A DNA stretch of 64,000 nucleotides from Cylindrotheca closterium (GCA_933822405.4 CAKOGP040001936.1:62001-126000); one strand, 5' to 3'; counted from the stretch's first letter, positions 49,479 through 59,410 are shown. Made by a program: numbers and translations. Notes: generated by a model from the letters alone, not told the origin.

Positions 49479-52400
49479 TCACCAAGTTGTACTTGGAGTC
49501 AGTTTCTTGAATGCCTTGCTCGGCAAAATATGATCGTGATACTTCTTTATGAAATCGACAATTGGCTTCCAATCCTCTTCTTTGTAGGTGGCCGCGGACC
49601 AACGCGCATCATTCAAATCGATATGAAGACGAGTTTTGCCAGCATAGCGGCCCACCTTGTGGGTCTTACAAGTCCCGGGTTTGGAACAAGTACAATGGCC
49701 CTCAAAGGTGGAATTTAAACAGATGGGATACAATGTGTTCTTACCAGAAGTGCGTTTAGCGTGAGGATCCACAATCAAGGGATAGGTGCCCCGTTGGACC
49801 ACTGGGTATAACATTTCCGACGGAGATTTCTTTCCCAAAGGAGTGACAGTATGATTCCACACAAATAGTGGACTGGTGTTACGAAAGGGAACATTCTCTT
49901 TATCATCCCGAGTACGCTCCGTCGTCTTTGGCTTTGGTAGGTCCAAAAGCCGTGAAGGCGCAGCTTTTTCAGGGGCAAAGAAAGGTGAAGAAGACATCGC
50001 CCACGAACATTCGTTTGGAGCAGTATACCGACCAGCTCCCCAATTGCGCTGTATGCGAGTATAGTAGTCATGAAGAACATTTACTACACTCTCCGTCTGA
50101 GCCATAAAACCTGCACTATTCGTTTTTGACGGCACCGACATAAATACTGCATTACGGTCATTTGTGGGCCACGCATCACTAATACCATAATTTTCCACAT
50201 CATGTCCAATACGATGGTCAACGAACTTCTTCAGAATGTGAAATAGTTCACTTAAATCGCGAACGTAAGCAGCTGTACACTGTGCAGGTGTCTGAGCCCA
50301 TCTACGACCCAAATTTGTGTTCAGGACATATTGACATATGTGTCGCAAACAATGACCAAAGAGTGAACTGCAGAAAAGTTCATCATTGTAATCTCCGTTA
50401 TCCGAAGTTGGGTTTGTAGAGCCCAAGAGTGCAAAATGATAGTATATCACCATTGCAAATTCTTTCATCTGCTGCCAACTTAATCCGTCACTTGGTAGGT
50501 AATCAGAAGAAAAGTCTTCCGAAATACAGGGTAGGAATGCTAGCAATGAAAACCGTTTGGACGTTCCTGGTGGTGGAGCGCTGTCAGGATCCACCCACCA
50601 TGTAGCAATATCAAAACTACGCTTGATGAAGGCGCTGTCCATTACGGACCGCAAATCACATTGTAGCTCTCCAACTTGCGAGAATGTTCCAAATTGGTAT
50701 TTGGTTCGGTACTCTATAGCCGTACAAACAATATTCGCAGCCACACTGCCATCATTTTTGTAATCAAAACCTTCCAGACATCTACGCCCAATTTCTGTTG
50801 GTAGTCCAAATTGGAGAACGTCAGATGCCATTCGATCACCGAGAGATGTTCGCACCATCCCCACCGTAGGAGGGACTGGATGCAACAACCAATATCCAAT
50901 TGCCTTCAATTCCGGGGGGCAACAAATGCGCTCCATGTCCGAGTTAATACTGGCAGTCCGCACAGGGGTATATTTGGACCGCAAATTTGGCTTGTTTGTG
51001 GTGAATCCGGGATGGGCCGGATAATAACCCATCGGATACATTGCACTTCCGTACCCTGCGGGATAAGATAGGTTTGGATGCGAAGCAGTATACATGTGAG
51101 GAGAAGGTATCCCTGGCGATGCTGGAAACATCTGTTGATGGTGCATCGGTGTTGGCAACCCAGGCGTCGGCAATCCTGTGTTATGTCCAGCAAACGGGGA
51201 CGGGCCCCGAGGGGTAGGATCAATTTGGACTCGTGGACCTTGTTGAAATGGAGAATTCCATGTTGAATTGTGGATTCCATTAGGAGGCATACCTTGGGCT
51301 GGCGACTGGAGTGGTATGTTTGTACCGTTCATAACACCAGCAAACGGATTACCTCCTGTGGCATCGTGGAAACAATTGGAATTGGGATGATTGACACCCA
51401 TGTGACGATTTTGCAAAGGAGATGGCGTCACCGCTGGCAGCTGTCTATCCGCAAAAGATTGGGTCCCAGCATGATCTTCAGGTGGCTCATAATTAGTTCC
51501 GTGCCCATCTTCGAAATGACCATCCTCAGTAAGGACGATCAAATCTCCACGAGCTGGTACCGGTGTACGAATTGGTGCTTGACGCAAGCTAGGCTTGTGG
51601 CGCTTAGCCGCCTGAATGAACTCTGCCATGTCATCATCCACAGGCAGACCGGCAGGTGCTGCACTAGGCAACGGCAACCGTTGGGCAACATATCCTTCAG
51701 GATCTTGAGCAGAGGATGGGAGTGGTCGAGGTGTATATTGCAAGTACGATTCCGGAACCTCACTCCCAGGATCTAAATCCAGCAACTTGTACCATTTGGA
51801 TACACGACCATCCCATGACCTTTCTTCATCTTCATATGGGAAGAGGTAGTTGACAAAGGCTTGACATTCAGCAGGTAAAGTTGTACCCAAAGCTTCAGGA
51901 AAGGAATCCGACACACGCATGTTGTGCATCTTGACACGAGCACGCATCTTGAATCCAAGAGGCGACGTTGGCAAAGAGGCACTGCGATAAATGATTTGCA
52001 TGAGATGGCTTCTGAGGAAACGATCCATTTGTTCTTGGAATGGGGAGAGCAAAGCCTTATCCAAAACTTGATCGTTGTCGAGATCTTCCTTGGTGGGGAA
52101 AGAATACCAGAGTGGCATAGCATCCACAACAGGGACAGCAAAACTTGCAGGACTATCTTTAACGGCCGTGAACCAAGATTCAATAATTGGCTTTCGTGTC
52201 TTCATTAGATGAAGAAGACCCGAGAAGACCTTTTTCCGATTAGCAATACTATTCTGAAATTCATCAAAACCGCCGCTCGCAGGCCAAACAAAACCCACAG
52301 GACAAGCAGACATGGTTGGAAAGAAAAGAATTTTCCAAGCATCACGATTGAATGGTTTATTACCAATTGCATCTCCATCTGTCATCAAAACAGGAAGAAG

Positions 52401-52994
52401 AGCTTTGGCAAAGTCAATTCGATTGCCCGTCAAAGGGGACGCAAAAGTATGTCCGGACATTGATCCCAACAGAAAATGGGTCTGTTTTGTGGGATCACTA
52501 ACATACTGGCGCGCAAGATCATTGGTGACAATTTCCCCAAGGGGAGCCGGAGCTCCACACGTATTGGGTTCCAATATATCCGGTTTGGTCAAGACCGGAT
52601 TGGAAATAAACATAATGTGACATGGCTCTCCATCTTCACCTTTCCTGACCAAAAGGGCAAAACCAGGAGACAATGTTTCTCCATTTCTCAACCGCTGGGC
52701 TGTAGTCAACTGAGGATCGTTCCACTTGTCAAACAGTTGCTCCAACTCTTCCATCCGTTGATCCTCGGGCTCCAAATCCTCCGGGCAGGTCACCTGATAT
52801 ACCGGGGTGGTGGTATTGGTGACAGGGTGGCCGAATGATTGATGGATTGTTTTGTCCAATCTCATTCCTCGCCTAGGATTGATGAGTTGATCGTGGATGG
52901 TCAAGTCTTTATGGGGCAGACGAGTGAGCTGATCCCAGAAGGTACGGCCGCGGGTTCCATGTTCCGACGCGAAAGCATCAGTCAAGAACTTCAT
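49479..52994 (-). CDS. Gag-like protein of the DIRS-like element
   Basis: 1171 residues from the ATG at 52994; the frame is open to 53045. It is the first ORF of the element after repeat A1, so it is called gag-like by position. The central part is Pro/Gly/His/Tyr-rich (GLPTPGLPTPMHHQQ, GYGSAMYPMGYYP). The N-terminal ~480 residues look ordered. Near the C-terminus, EGHCTCSKPGTCKTHKVGRY could be a zinc-binding Cys/His cluster. No homology is recognised by eye, as usual for DIRS gag. Confidence 0.75.
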   Translation of the reverse strand: MKFLTDAFASEHGTRGRTFWDQLTRLPHKDLTIHDQLINPRRGMRLDKTIHQSFGHPVTNTTTPVYQVTCPEDLEPEDQRMEELEQLFDKWNDPQLTTAQRLRNGETLSPGFALLVRKGEDGEPCHIMFISNPVLTKPDILEPNTCGAPAPLGEIVTNDLARQYVSDPTKQTHFLLGSMSGHTFASPLTGNRIDFAKALLPVLMTDGDAIGNKPFNRDAWKILFFPTMSACPVGFVWPASGGFDEFQNSIANRKKVFSGLLHLMKTRKPIIESWFTAVKDSPASFAVPVVDAMPLWYSFPTKEDLDNDQVLDKALLSPFQEQMDRFLRSHLMQIIYRSASLPTSPLGFKMRARVKMHNMRVSDSFPEALGTTLPAECQAFVNYLFPYEDEERSWDGRVSKWYKLLDLDPGSEVPESYLQYTPRPLPSSAQDPEGYVAQRLPLPSAAPAGLPVDDDMAEFIQAAKRHKPSLRQAPIRTPVPARGDLIVLTEDGHFEDGHGTNYEPPEDHAGTQSFADRQLPAVTPSPLQNRHMGVNHPNSNCFHDATGGNPFAGVMNGTNIPLQSPAQGMPPNGIHNSTWNSPFQQGPRVQIDPTPRGPSPFAGHNTGLPTPGLPTPMHHQQMFPASPGIPSPHMYTASHPNLSYPAGYGSAMYPMGYYPAHPGFTTNKPNLRSKYTPVRTASINSDMERICCPPELKAIGYWLLHPVPPTVGMVRTSLGDRMASDVLQFGLPTEIGRRCLEGFDYKNDGSVAANIVCTAIEYRTKYQFGTFSQVGELQCDLRSVMDSAFIKRSFDIATWWVDPDSAPPPGTSKRFSLLAFLPCISEDFSSDYLPSDGLSWQQMKEFAMVIYYHFALLGSTNPTSDNGDYNDELFCSSLFGHCLRHICQYVLNTNLGRRWAQTPAQCTAAYVRDLSELFHILKKFVDHRIGHDVENYGISDAWPTNDRNAVFMSVPSKTNSAGFMAQTESVVNVLHDYYTRIQRNWGAGRYTAPNECSWAMSSSPFFAPEKAAPSRLLDLPKPKTTERTRDDKENVPFRNTSPLFVWNHTVTPLGKKSPSEMLYPVVQRGTYPLIVDPHAKRTSGKNTLYPICLNSTFEGHCTCSKPGTCKTHKVGRYAGKTRLHIDLNDARWSAATYKEEDWKPIVDFIKKYHDHILPSKAFKKLTPSTTW

Positions 52995-53146
52995 GATGAG
53001 GCAGCAAGCAGGGATGGTGCGGCGGAAGGGAAGATGAAAGAGCACTAAAGGTCAGGTGTGATAGAGCGTAAATTCGACAGCTAACACAGGCAGTTTTCGC
53101 AGATCAGATCTACTACTCTTCGCCAACAACTTGATTCGAGAGTATT

Positions 53147-53311
53147 GAAAGAAAGAAATAAACGTATTTCTTGATGTATACTCGCACACAAGTTCGATAA
53201 ATTGATCGGACTTGGTGTTGCGGAGCAATGATGTTGAGACGGTCGTTCGACCGTCGTCAGTATGATGAAAGGAATCCAATGATTCGTTCTCGAGCTTTCG
53301 TCTACGTTAGA
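53147..53311. repeat. Partial repeat A1
   Basis: 165 bp identical by eye to the last part of the complete repeat (45038-45202), starting at GAAAGAAAGAAATAAACG and ending GTCTACGTTAGA. It is the 5' end of the element in the coding sense, so it should carry its promoter. The right end is 126 bp upstream of the start codon of the membrane-protein gene at 53438. Confidence 0.92.
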
Positions 53312-53437
53312 CCAACCCAACGTTCGAATTACAAGATTGAGGGAGATTTCTTATGAGAACTCACACACAGTGGAATCCCGGTTGAGGATGTGCTTCCATA
53401 ATACACCGCAATACTATACACTCCATCGTCTAGCGAA

Positions 53438-54679
53438 ATGAAACGGCTTGTAATAATAGGGGGAATTCTTGGTGTGCTTTGCCACTTGAGTGTTGTGGAT
53501 TGTAAGGGCCTCCCAATCAAGGGTACCAATGGGAAACGTGTACAATGGTGGTCAAAGCCGAGAAGTTACAATGAAGAACAACGACGTCAATTAGGTGTTG
53601 GGCCACGACCAGTGGACACAGTGGACAACGGGCCCAAAGATGCTGGGAAAGGCACCAAGGACAGTAATAATAATTCCTCAAATCAAGGTCCTGTTGACGA
53701 TGAACGGGAAGGCAACACGGGAGGTGGCGGCGGTGGTGATCCCATCATTGTGTTGGATCCAACACCTTCACCAACGACTCGTCCCACCATTCTGCCAACG
53801 ATGACTCTGGTCACCCCAACTGCAGCACCCTCCGAGACACCCTCAGCCTTGCCCTCTTCTCCCACCGTACTTGCGGAAACCATTGCACCAACCGGCATAT
53901 CACCTACAACTAGTCCTTCCAATTTGGGCACCAATTCGGGAACCATCACTCGAAACCTTCTTCCCTTTGATATTACCGTCCAAGGGGAAGAATCCGAAAT
54001 GCAAATGGTTCAGATTCCACTTGAGTTATCTCTTAATGAGTTTCTCTCTGAAACGATGGACGGTAGCTTTGAATCCTTCAAAGATATTACACTGGAAACG
54101 ACAGAACTGGGCACCATTCAACGACAAGCTAGCAGAAAAAGCTTTGGCTTCACGGGAGACGCCAAGTTTTACGACGTCAACGTACCGACCACAGAAGAAG
54201 TCCACGACGCACAACAGCGTGCCTTGTCTGAATTTTCATTTGAACTACAGAACATATTGAACGAGAGAAATGTATCTGTCAATGTCGTCGATATTTCGCT
54301 AGACGACGATGAGGACAGAAATACCAACCAACAAGACAACGGCGATGAGGACAACGATGATGGGGATAATAGTGAAGATACATCGTCCGCTCGGGGAGGG
54401 ATTGAACAGCAGATTGTAGGGGAACCTTCCGATTCCTCACCAGTTGCCATTGGCGTCGGTACTACGGTAGCTGTCCTGGTATTGGTTTGTGCAATACTGC
54501 TGTACCTGCAACAACGAAAGCAAAAGATAGAGGACAACAAAGAACTGGACCTCCTGGATGATCCAGATTTGATGGACGACCCAGATTTGGATGGAGACGC
54601 ACCCGTCGATCACATGATAGATACCTCAGCAGGTCCTCCTCAATCGCAGTCCATGCTTGCTTCGGCTGAGTTCGTTTAG
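53438..54679 (+). CDS. Type I membrane protein, Pro/Thr stalk and SEA-like ectodomain (paralogue 1)
   Basis: 413 residues. A signal peptide (MKRLVIIGGILGVLCHLSVVDC) is followed by a polar, Gly-rich region and a Pro/Thr/Ser-rich stalk (105-165). The ectodomain at 170-290 has NLLPFDITVQGE, IQRQASRKSFGF and VPTTEEVHDAQQRALSEFSFEL. An acidic linker follows, then a membrane helix (335-357) and a very acidic tail (LLDDPDLMDDPDLDGD). The ectodomain aligns with those of the next two genes. The predicted order of strands and helices (beta-alpha-beta-beta-alpha-beta) fits SEA-type domains. It is probably a cell-surface or wall-linked protein. The DIRS insertion lies 126 bp upstream and may affect its promoter. 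Confidence 0.75.
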   Translation: MKRLVIIGGILGVLCHLSVVDCKGLPIKGTNGKRVQWWSKPRSYNEEQRRQLGVGPRPVDTVDNGPKDAGKGTKDSNNNSSNQGPVDDEREGNTGGGGGGDPIIVLDPTPSPTTRPTILPTMTLVTPTAAPSETPSALPSSPTVLAETIAPTGISPTTSPSNLGTNSGTITRNLLPFDITVQGEESEMQMVQIPLELSLNEFLSETMDGSFESFKDITLETTELGTIQRQASRKSFGFTGDAKFYDVNVPTTEEVHDAQQRALSEFSFELQNILNERNVSVNVVDISLDDDEDRNTNQQDNGDEDNDDGDNSEDTSSARGGIEQQIVGEPSDSSPVAIGVGTTVAVLVLVCAILLYLQQRKQKIEDNKELDLLDDPDLMDDPDLDGDAPVDHMIDTSAGPPQSQSMLASAEFV

Positions 54680-55068
54680 TGACCCAGTTGTTTGTGTGGC
54701 AGTTTAGCTAGAGGGTAATAATGTTCTAGTATTTCATTGTATAATAGAATAATAATGTTCTGTTCTAGTGTTTCATTGTACAGAAGAATAGCAATGTTTT
54801 GTTTCTCCCTTTCTTCGATTACCGGTATCGTACCAGTACAGCTTGAGTTGGATTGATTGTTCGTTTTCCATTTCTCTAGTTCTCTATTGGAATGTCACAC
54901 TGTGTCACACATGTTCGCTCAAACGGCTAACTTTTCTCGACCACGGGAATCGGTTTACGTTGCGCATCTTTCCCGCTTGCAACTCGCAAGACTATGAAAT
55001 CCACATTTAGGTGGAAATTTTGGAAAGTTTTATATTTTTTCACTCCAAGCAGCCAAAACGTCAACACC

Positions 55069-56964
55069 ATGAGGTTCTCGATAACAATACTGAGCCTAAT
55101 CTGTAATCTGCTTGCTGCTGATGCGAGAAGTACCGTAATCAGGGGATCCACGAGGAGGGCAGAAACAAAGGACCTGAACGAGTTTAGACTTTTGGAAGTG
55201 GGAGATGCCAACAATGGTGGGAAAGACGCAAAATTCCCGAAAGAACCAAAGCCTGATAAAGGCGAGGGAAAGGGAAAAGGCGACGAAGGCGAAAGTGAAG
55301 ATGAAGACGAAAGCGACGACGAGACAGGCAACGCATCACTGCCTACACTTTCACCGGTGGCTAATTCTCCGATCCAAACTCCAACACTGGCACCTGCAAC
55401 GACTTTTCAACCAGGGGTCGTGGGTCAAGATGATTCAGCATCGCACACGCCCATAATATTGTATCCCGAGACTCCCGCTGCCCCATCCTCGAGTCCAATT
55501 GTACCAACCATCATAATATCGAATCCTGATCCACCAAGGGCACCAATACCGTCAACACTGTCAACACCGTCACTGCCAACGCCAGCAATACCGTCAACGC
55601 CAGCAATACCATCCACACCATCAATACCGTCAACACCGTCAACGCCAACGCCAGCAACACCGTCAATACCAGCAGCACCGTCAATACCATCAATACCATC
55701 AGCACCATCAATGTCGTCAACGCCAGCAACACCATCAATACCGTCAATACCGTCAGCGCCAACGCCAGCAACACCGTCAGCGCCTACTCCTGGAACATCA
55801 ACGTTGAGGCCAGTATCAGATGCAAATCAACCATCCATTTCACGACCATCTGCATCGGTACCCACACTCCCTCTGCCAACAATGAGTCAAACGAAGGCCC
55901 CCACCAGGGATCCAACAAAGGCTCCCACAAGGGTTCCAACAAAAGCTCCGACCAAGGTTCCAACAAAGGTTCCAACAAAGGCTCCAACGATGAAACCATC
56001 AGCCATGCCATCAAGCAATCCTACCATTATGCCGTCACTTGCCACGGTTGCGAGGGGATTGCTTCCCTTTGACATTACCTTGGAAGGAGATTCGGAGCAA
56101 TTTGTGAATGTGGAGGAACCACTCAAGCTATCCCTAGAGTTCTTTTTGGAGGACAAATTTGGTGAAGTCTTTGAAAGTGTCACCACCGTGCGACTTCAAG
56201 AAGACGACGGCGTCCAGTCGATTCAACGACAGCGAGTCCAGAAAACATTTGGATTTGAAGGGAATGTCAACTTTCAAAATCGAAATGTGCCCACTACTCA
56301 AGAGGTTCACCGAGCGCAACAGGGCATATTGGATAACTTTTTATTTGAGTTGGATGCCATTCTGCGGGATAATGGTATTGTCTTGGACCCTACCAATGTC
56401 GTGCTAGATAGAGACGTCATCAATACGGTTGACGACGATATCACGTTACCAATTGGTGGTTCGGAAGATTCTGACAAAGAAATTGTGTCCGAGGATGACA
56501 ATGATATCATTCAGTCCAATGGTGACCGGGGAATTGGCCAAGACGACGACGATGATGACGAAGCAACTGCTATCTGGGTCGGATTGGTACTATTTGGCTT
56601 GGTTCTTGTAGCTGGATTCTTTGTGGTGAAACAAAGACGGGCCAATGAAATTGAAGAGGATCTCTCTTTGGATGACGAAGAGAATTTGATGGTCGATACA
56701 AGCGAACCAAAGCCCCTTACCTGGGATGGTGTGTTCCGATGGTCTACCTTGGGATTCGAAGAGCTAGAAGGATCTGTGCCAGGACCGGAAACCGAATTTA
56801 TGAATGTGCCGCAACTCGAAGAACGAGAAGTGGTCAAGCTGAAAAGTGTTGAGGACGTATCCAAGAATTTGGATAGCATGTTTGTAGAAACATTTCACAA
56901 GCCGGATCCAAAATTTGCCAGGCCCTCGACTCCAACAGATTCCAATGATTGCGTTGTACATTAG
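55069..56964 (+). CDS. Type I membrane protein, Pro/Thr stalk and SEA-like ectodomain (paralogue 2)
   Basis: 631 residues from the ATG at 55069, which puts the signal peptide MRFSITILSLICNLLAADARS first; an in-frame ATG at 54994 would add 25 residues and hide it. A K/E/D-rich stretch is followed by a long repeat stalk. This includes 9-12-bp units encoding TPSIPSTPAIP (55540-55790) and a KAPTRVPTKAPTKVPTK segment (55890-56000). The ectodomain ARGLLPFDITLEGD ... IQRQRVQKTFGFEGN ... VPTTQEVHRAQQGILDNF matches paralogue 1 closely. A membrane helix (AIWVGLVLFGLVLVAGFFVV) and an acidic tail follow. The repeat stalk should vary in length between strains. Upstream (54680-54990) TACCGGTATCGTACC lies near 54821. 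Confidence 0.75.
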   Translation: MRFSITILSLICNLLAADARSTVIRGSTRRAETKDLNEFRLLEVGDANNGGKDAKFPKEPKPDKGEGKGKGDEGESEDEDESDDETGNASLPTLSPVANSPIQTPTLAPATTFQPGVVGQDDSASHTPIILYPETPAAPSSSPIVPTIIISNPDPPRAPIPSTLSTPSLPTPAIPSTPAIPSTPSIPSTPSTPTPATPSIPAAPSIPSIPSAPSMSSTPATPSIPSIPSAPTPATPSAPTPGTSTLRPVSDANQPSISRPSASVPTLPLPTMSQTKAPTRDPTKAPTRVPTKAPTKVPTKVPTKAPTMKPSAMPSSNPTIMPSLATVARGLLPFDITLEGDSEQFVNVEEPLKLSLEFFLEDKFGEVFESVTTVRLQEDDGVQSIQRQRVQKTFGFEGNVNFQNRNVPTTQEVHRAQQGILDNFLFELDAILRDNGIVLDPTNVVLDRDVINTVDDDITLPIGGSEDSDKEIVSEDDNDIIQSNGDRGIGQDDDDDDEATAIWVGLVLFGLVLVAGFFVVKQRRANEIEEDLSLDDEENLMVDTSEPKPLTWDGVFRWSTLGFEELEGSVPGPETEFMNVPQLEEREVVKLKSVEDVSKNLDSMFVETFHKPDPKFARPSTPTDSNDCVVH

Positions 56965-57112
56965 GCTAGCCATCAATAGACAAGATTGCGTGGCAGTGTA
57001 GAATGCCATGAGACTATTTAAAGTATAATGAAAGTATTAGAGTTGTTTAAAGAAATCAAAAAGTAAAAATAAGCAATTGCCTTCTATAGTCCTCTAGCTT
57101 TCTATATCCATA

Positions 57113-59410
57113 TTATAAATCCATGGCGAATGAAATTTGGTTCTCCTCCGATTTCAACTTGCGAGTTGCAGCCTTGGCTCTCCGCTTTTCCCACTTGAGC
57201 TGTTCCAGAAAGACTGGATCGAATTGAGAGGATGAATCCTGGGACGCAACACTTGAACTCGAATAACTAATGCTGTCCATAGTGGAGTTGAGAGTTGGAA
57301 ATAAAGTGCTTTCGTCAAAGATATCTCGCTCGCTGTGAACCGAGCCAGTCTGGGAATATTCAAACGAGTCGCGATTTTGTAGAAACCTAGTTTCTTCATC
57401 TGAAGGGGCATCGTTCTCTTCGTCTGAAGCATTCTCATGACTTGATGTGGTAGGTGAGACAATTCGTGGCTTCGCATCCGGCTCATGGTCCTGATCATTT
57501 GAATTACGCCCGAATAGTTTCTGATTTAGATTCAACGGGGAGGGAAGGTTTGTCTTACTTTCAGATTGTTGCGAGCTAAAACTGTCGGCTGAACGAATGG
57601 ACCCCACAGATTTCAGTAATAACTGTGGAGCCTCAGAACTGCCATCTTCGGAATCTGCAGAGTAATCTTCCTCTTCAGGTTCGGAGATTTGAGAGGCGCT
57701 ATCGCTGTCGACAAACACTTCAATTGGTCGATTGCCAGCTTCCTCGGTGTGTCGAACAGGATTCAACACACTTTCTAGAGCCATTGCAGAGGTATCCGCC
57801 ACTGTAGAGGAATCTGACCGCAGCAAGTCATCCAGCAAGTCATCGAGTGGAGTTACAGGAGGCTGTCTTGGTGGAGCAAGCCACTTGTTGGGAGGATTGA
57901 ACCGTCTCTCGGTTTCCTCCGATTTGGTACAATTGATTTGATGCATTTGTGAATCTGTACGACTTGGAGAAACACGAGTTGTATCTCGGCGAACAAATAT
58001 ATCCTCGTTTGGCTCTTCCATTCTGCCATATCGGTAACCTCCACCTTCATCGGCAGAATCGTCTGTACAACTTTCAGAAGAAGAAGCCAGCATAGATAGT
58101 GCTCCAACTACTTTCGTAGAGTCTAGAGTCAGCTGAGCCGAACTGTTGTCGGTATGACTTTCGACTGCTCGACTTCTACCAAAGCGCATTGCCGAAGATC
58201 GCAGTGCTGTAGAGTCGTTGGAATTGGAAAATACAGACATGGAGCTTGGACTATGGCTTCTGGCAATGCTACTTTGCGACGGGGACATCATTGGGATGGA
58301 TGCCAATTGGACAATTCGGTCGTCTTCTCCGTCTGAATCCAATTGCACTACTTCCATACCGCCCCCCGCCAAACACTCCTGAATCATAAATTTGGAAGAC
58401 GACAATCTGCGCAGCGAAGCTCGTTCGCTGGGTGATGTTTGCTCTGTTTCTGTTTCTATCTCTATCGTTCTTGATTTGCCAAATCTTGGAATGCCTTCAT
58501 CCAGCGATACTGAGGAATCACTATCTTCTTCAAAGACATAGGGAGGTGGTGATGCTGGGGGTTTGTTTCGTCTGTAGCGAACGAGCATGAAAGTTGCTGC
58601 CACAATGAGCAAGACAGCAATCGACACTGGAACAATCAGTCCAATGTTTGGTGTTGGGCTGCTGGATGTCGCGTCATTTTGTTTTTGCGCTTCAATCGAC
58701 ACTGGATCCCGGTCACCGACTTGGACTCTTGTGATCAATAAATCAATGTCCGAGCTTGAAACGAATTGATTTAGAGTGGCAATATCTTCAAGGGCGGCTG
58801 TTTGGGCACTCTTTGCAGATGGTTCCATCACCGAAGGATCACGAATAGTGACAGATCCATGATACATTCGGATACTCTTCACCTGCAATCCTGTTAATTT
58901 TCGGTCCGTGTTCAAAACTTGCAAATCAACATTCACCAAAGTTGCCATCGCTGCATTCATGCTAACATAAAGATACCTTTCTACAAGTTGATTAAAAGCA
59001 GTTTCGTTTCTGGGAAATTCACTGAGCTCCAACACAAATGGTGTGAGACTTCTGATGGATGACTCAAAACTAAGAGTGGGATTCACCGTATGCAATTGAA
59101 ACGTTGGTCGAGATGCTTGCTGAGACGTTGGCCGTTGAGTTGGTGCCTCAGTTTGCTCTTTTTTGGGTGCTTTGGTTGGTCGGATTGTTGGTGGGTTCGT
59201 TTCAATAGAGGGAGAGGCTGTAGGAATAACGGTTGGGATTGCCGTGGGAGAAGATGTTTCAGGATCACGCTTGTTTTCCTTTGCCTCACGGCGACGAATC
59301 CCAATGGATCCTCGAGGTTTGGCTGCTTGTACAGTGGGGCTCAGCAGCATGAAACACCACAAACAACTAACCAACAGTAGTTGCGATCGAGCAAAATATC
59401 GCAAAACCAT
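57113..59410 (-). CDS. Type I membrane protein, Pro/Thr stalk, SEA-like ectodomain, long cytosolic tail (paralogue 3)
   Basis: 765 residues. A signal peptide (residues 1-28) leads to a basic stretch and a Pro/Thr stalk with NPPTIRPTKAPKK and EAPTQRPTS. The ectodomain (about 112-235) reads SLTPFVLELSEFP ... QLVERYLYVSMNAAMATL ... VKSIRMYHGSVTIRDPS ... SSDIDLLITRVQV. It matches paralogues 1 and 2 in pattern. The GSVTI step resembles the G-S-V cleavage site of SEA domains. A membrane helix (GLIVPVSIAVLLIVAATFMLV) follows. The tail of about 480 residues is much longer than in the others. It is Ser/Asp/Glu-rich with many possible phosphosites. Orientation is opposite to the other two genes. Confidence 0.75.
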   Translation of the reverse strand: MVLRYFARSQLLLVSCLWCFMLLSPTVQAAKPRGSIGIRRREAKENKRDPETSSPTAIPTVIPTASPSIETNPPTIRPTKAPKKEQTEAPTQRPTSQQASRPTFQLHTVNPTLSFESSIRSLTPFVLELSEFPRNETAFNQLVERYLYVSMNAAMATLVNVDLQVLNTDRKLTGLQVKSIRMYHGSVTIRDPSVMEPSAKSAQTAALEDIATLNQFVSSSDIDLLITRVQVGDRDPVSIEAQKQNDATSSSPTPNIGLIVPVSIAVLLIVAATFMLVRYRRNKPPASPPPYVFEEDSDSSVSLDEGIPRFGKSRTIEIETETEQTSPSERASLRRLSSSKFMIQECLAGGGMEVVQLDSDGEDDRIVQLASIPMMSPSQSSIARSHSPSSMSVFSNSNDSTALRSSAMRFGRSRAVESHTDNSSAQLTLDSTKVVGALSMLASSSESCTDDSADEGGGYRYGRMEEPNEDIFVRRDTTRVSPSRTDSQMHQINCTKSEETERRFNPPNKWLAPPRQPPVTPLDDLLDDLLRSDSSTVADTSAMALESVLNPVRHTEEAGNRPIEVFVDSDSASQISEPEEEDYSADSEDGSSEAPQLLLKSVGSIRSADSFSSQQSESKTNLPSPLNLNQKLFGRNSNDQDHEPDAKPRIVSPTTSSHENASDEENDAPSDEETRFLQNRDSFEYSQTGSVHSERDIFDESTLFPTLNSTMDSISYSSSSVASQDSSSQFDPVFLEQLKWEKRRAKAATRKLKSEENQISFAMDL

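Larger units (their letters stand above)
44797..53311 (-). mobile_element. DIRS/PAT-like tyrosine-recombinase retrotransposon, apparently intact
   Basis: An 8.5-kb element read on the minus strand: gag-like ORF, RT-RNase H ORF and tyrosine-recombinase ORF, all open. The ends are split direct repeats. On the minus strand these are A1 (53311-53147), ORFs, B1 (45384-45204), A2 (45202-45038), a hairpin segment (about 45037-44978) and B2 (44977-44797). B1 touches A2 within one base. This A1-ORFs-B1-A2-B2 order is that of PAT/Ngaro-type elements. The DIRS superfamily lacks integrase and aspartic protease, and none is seen here. A1 and A2, and B1 and B2, look identical by eye, so the insertion is young. 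No target-site duplication is apparent. Confidence 0.9.

Noticed and set aside
53052..53320. Minus-strand ORFs in the terminal repeat (also at 9401-9595 and 44982-45170)
   Set aside because: The same short peptide appears in every repeat copy only because the DNA is repeated. It crosses hairpins and has no family match.
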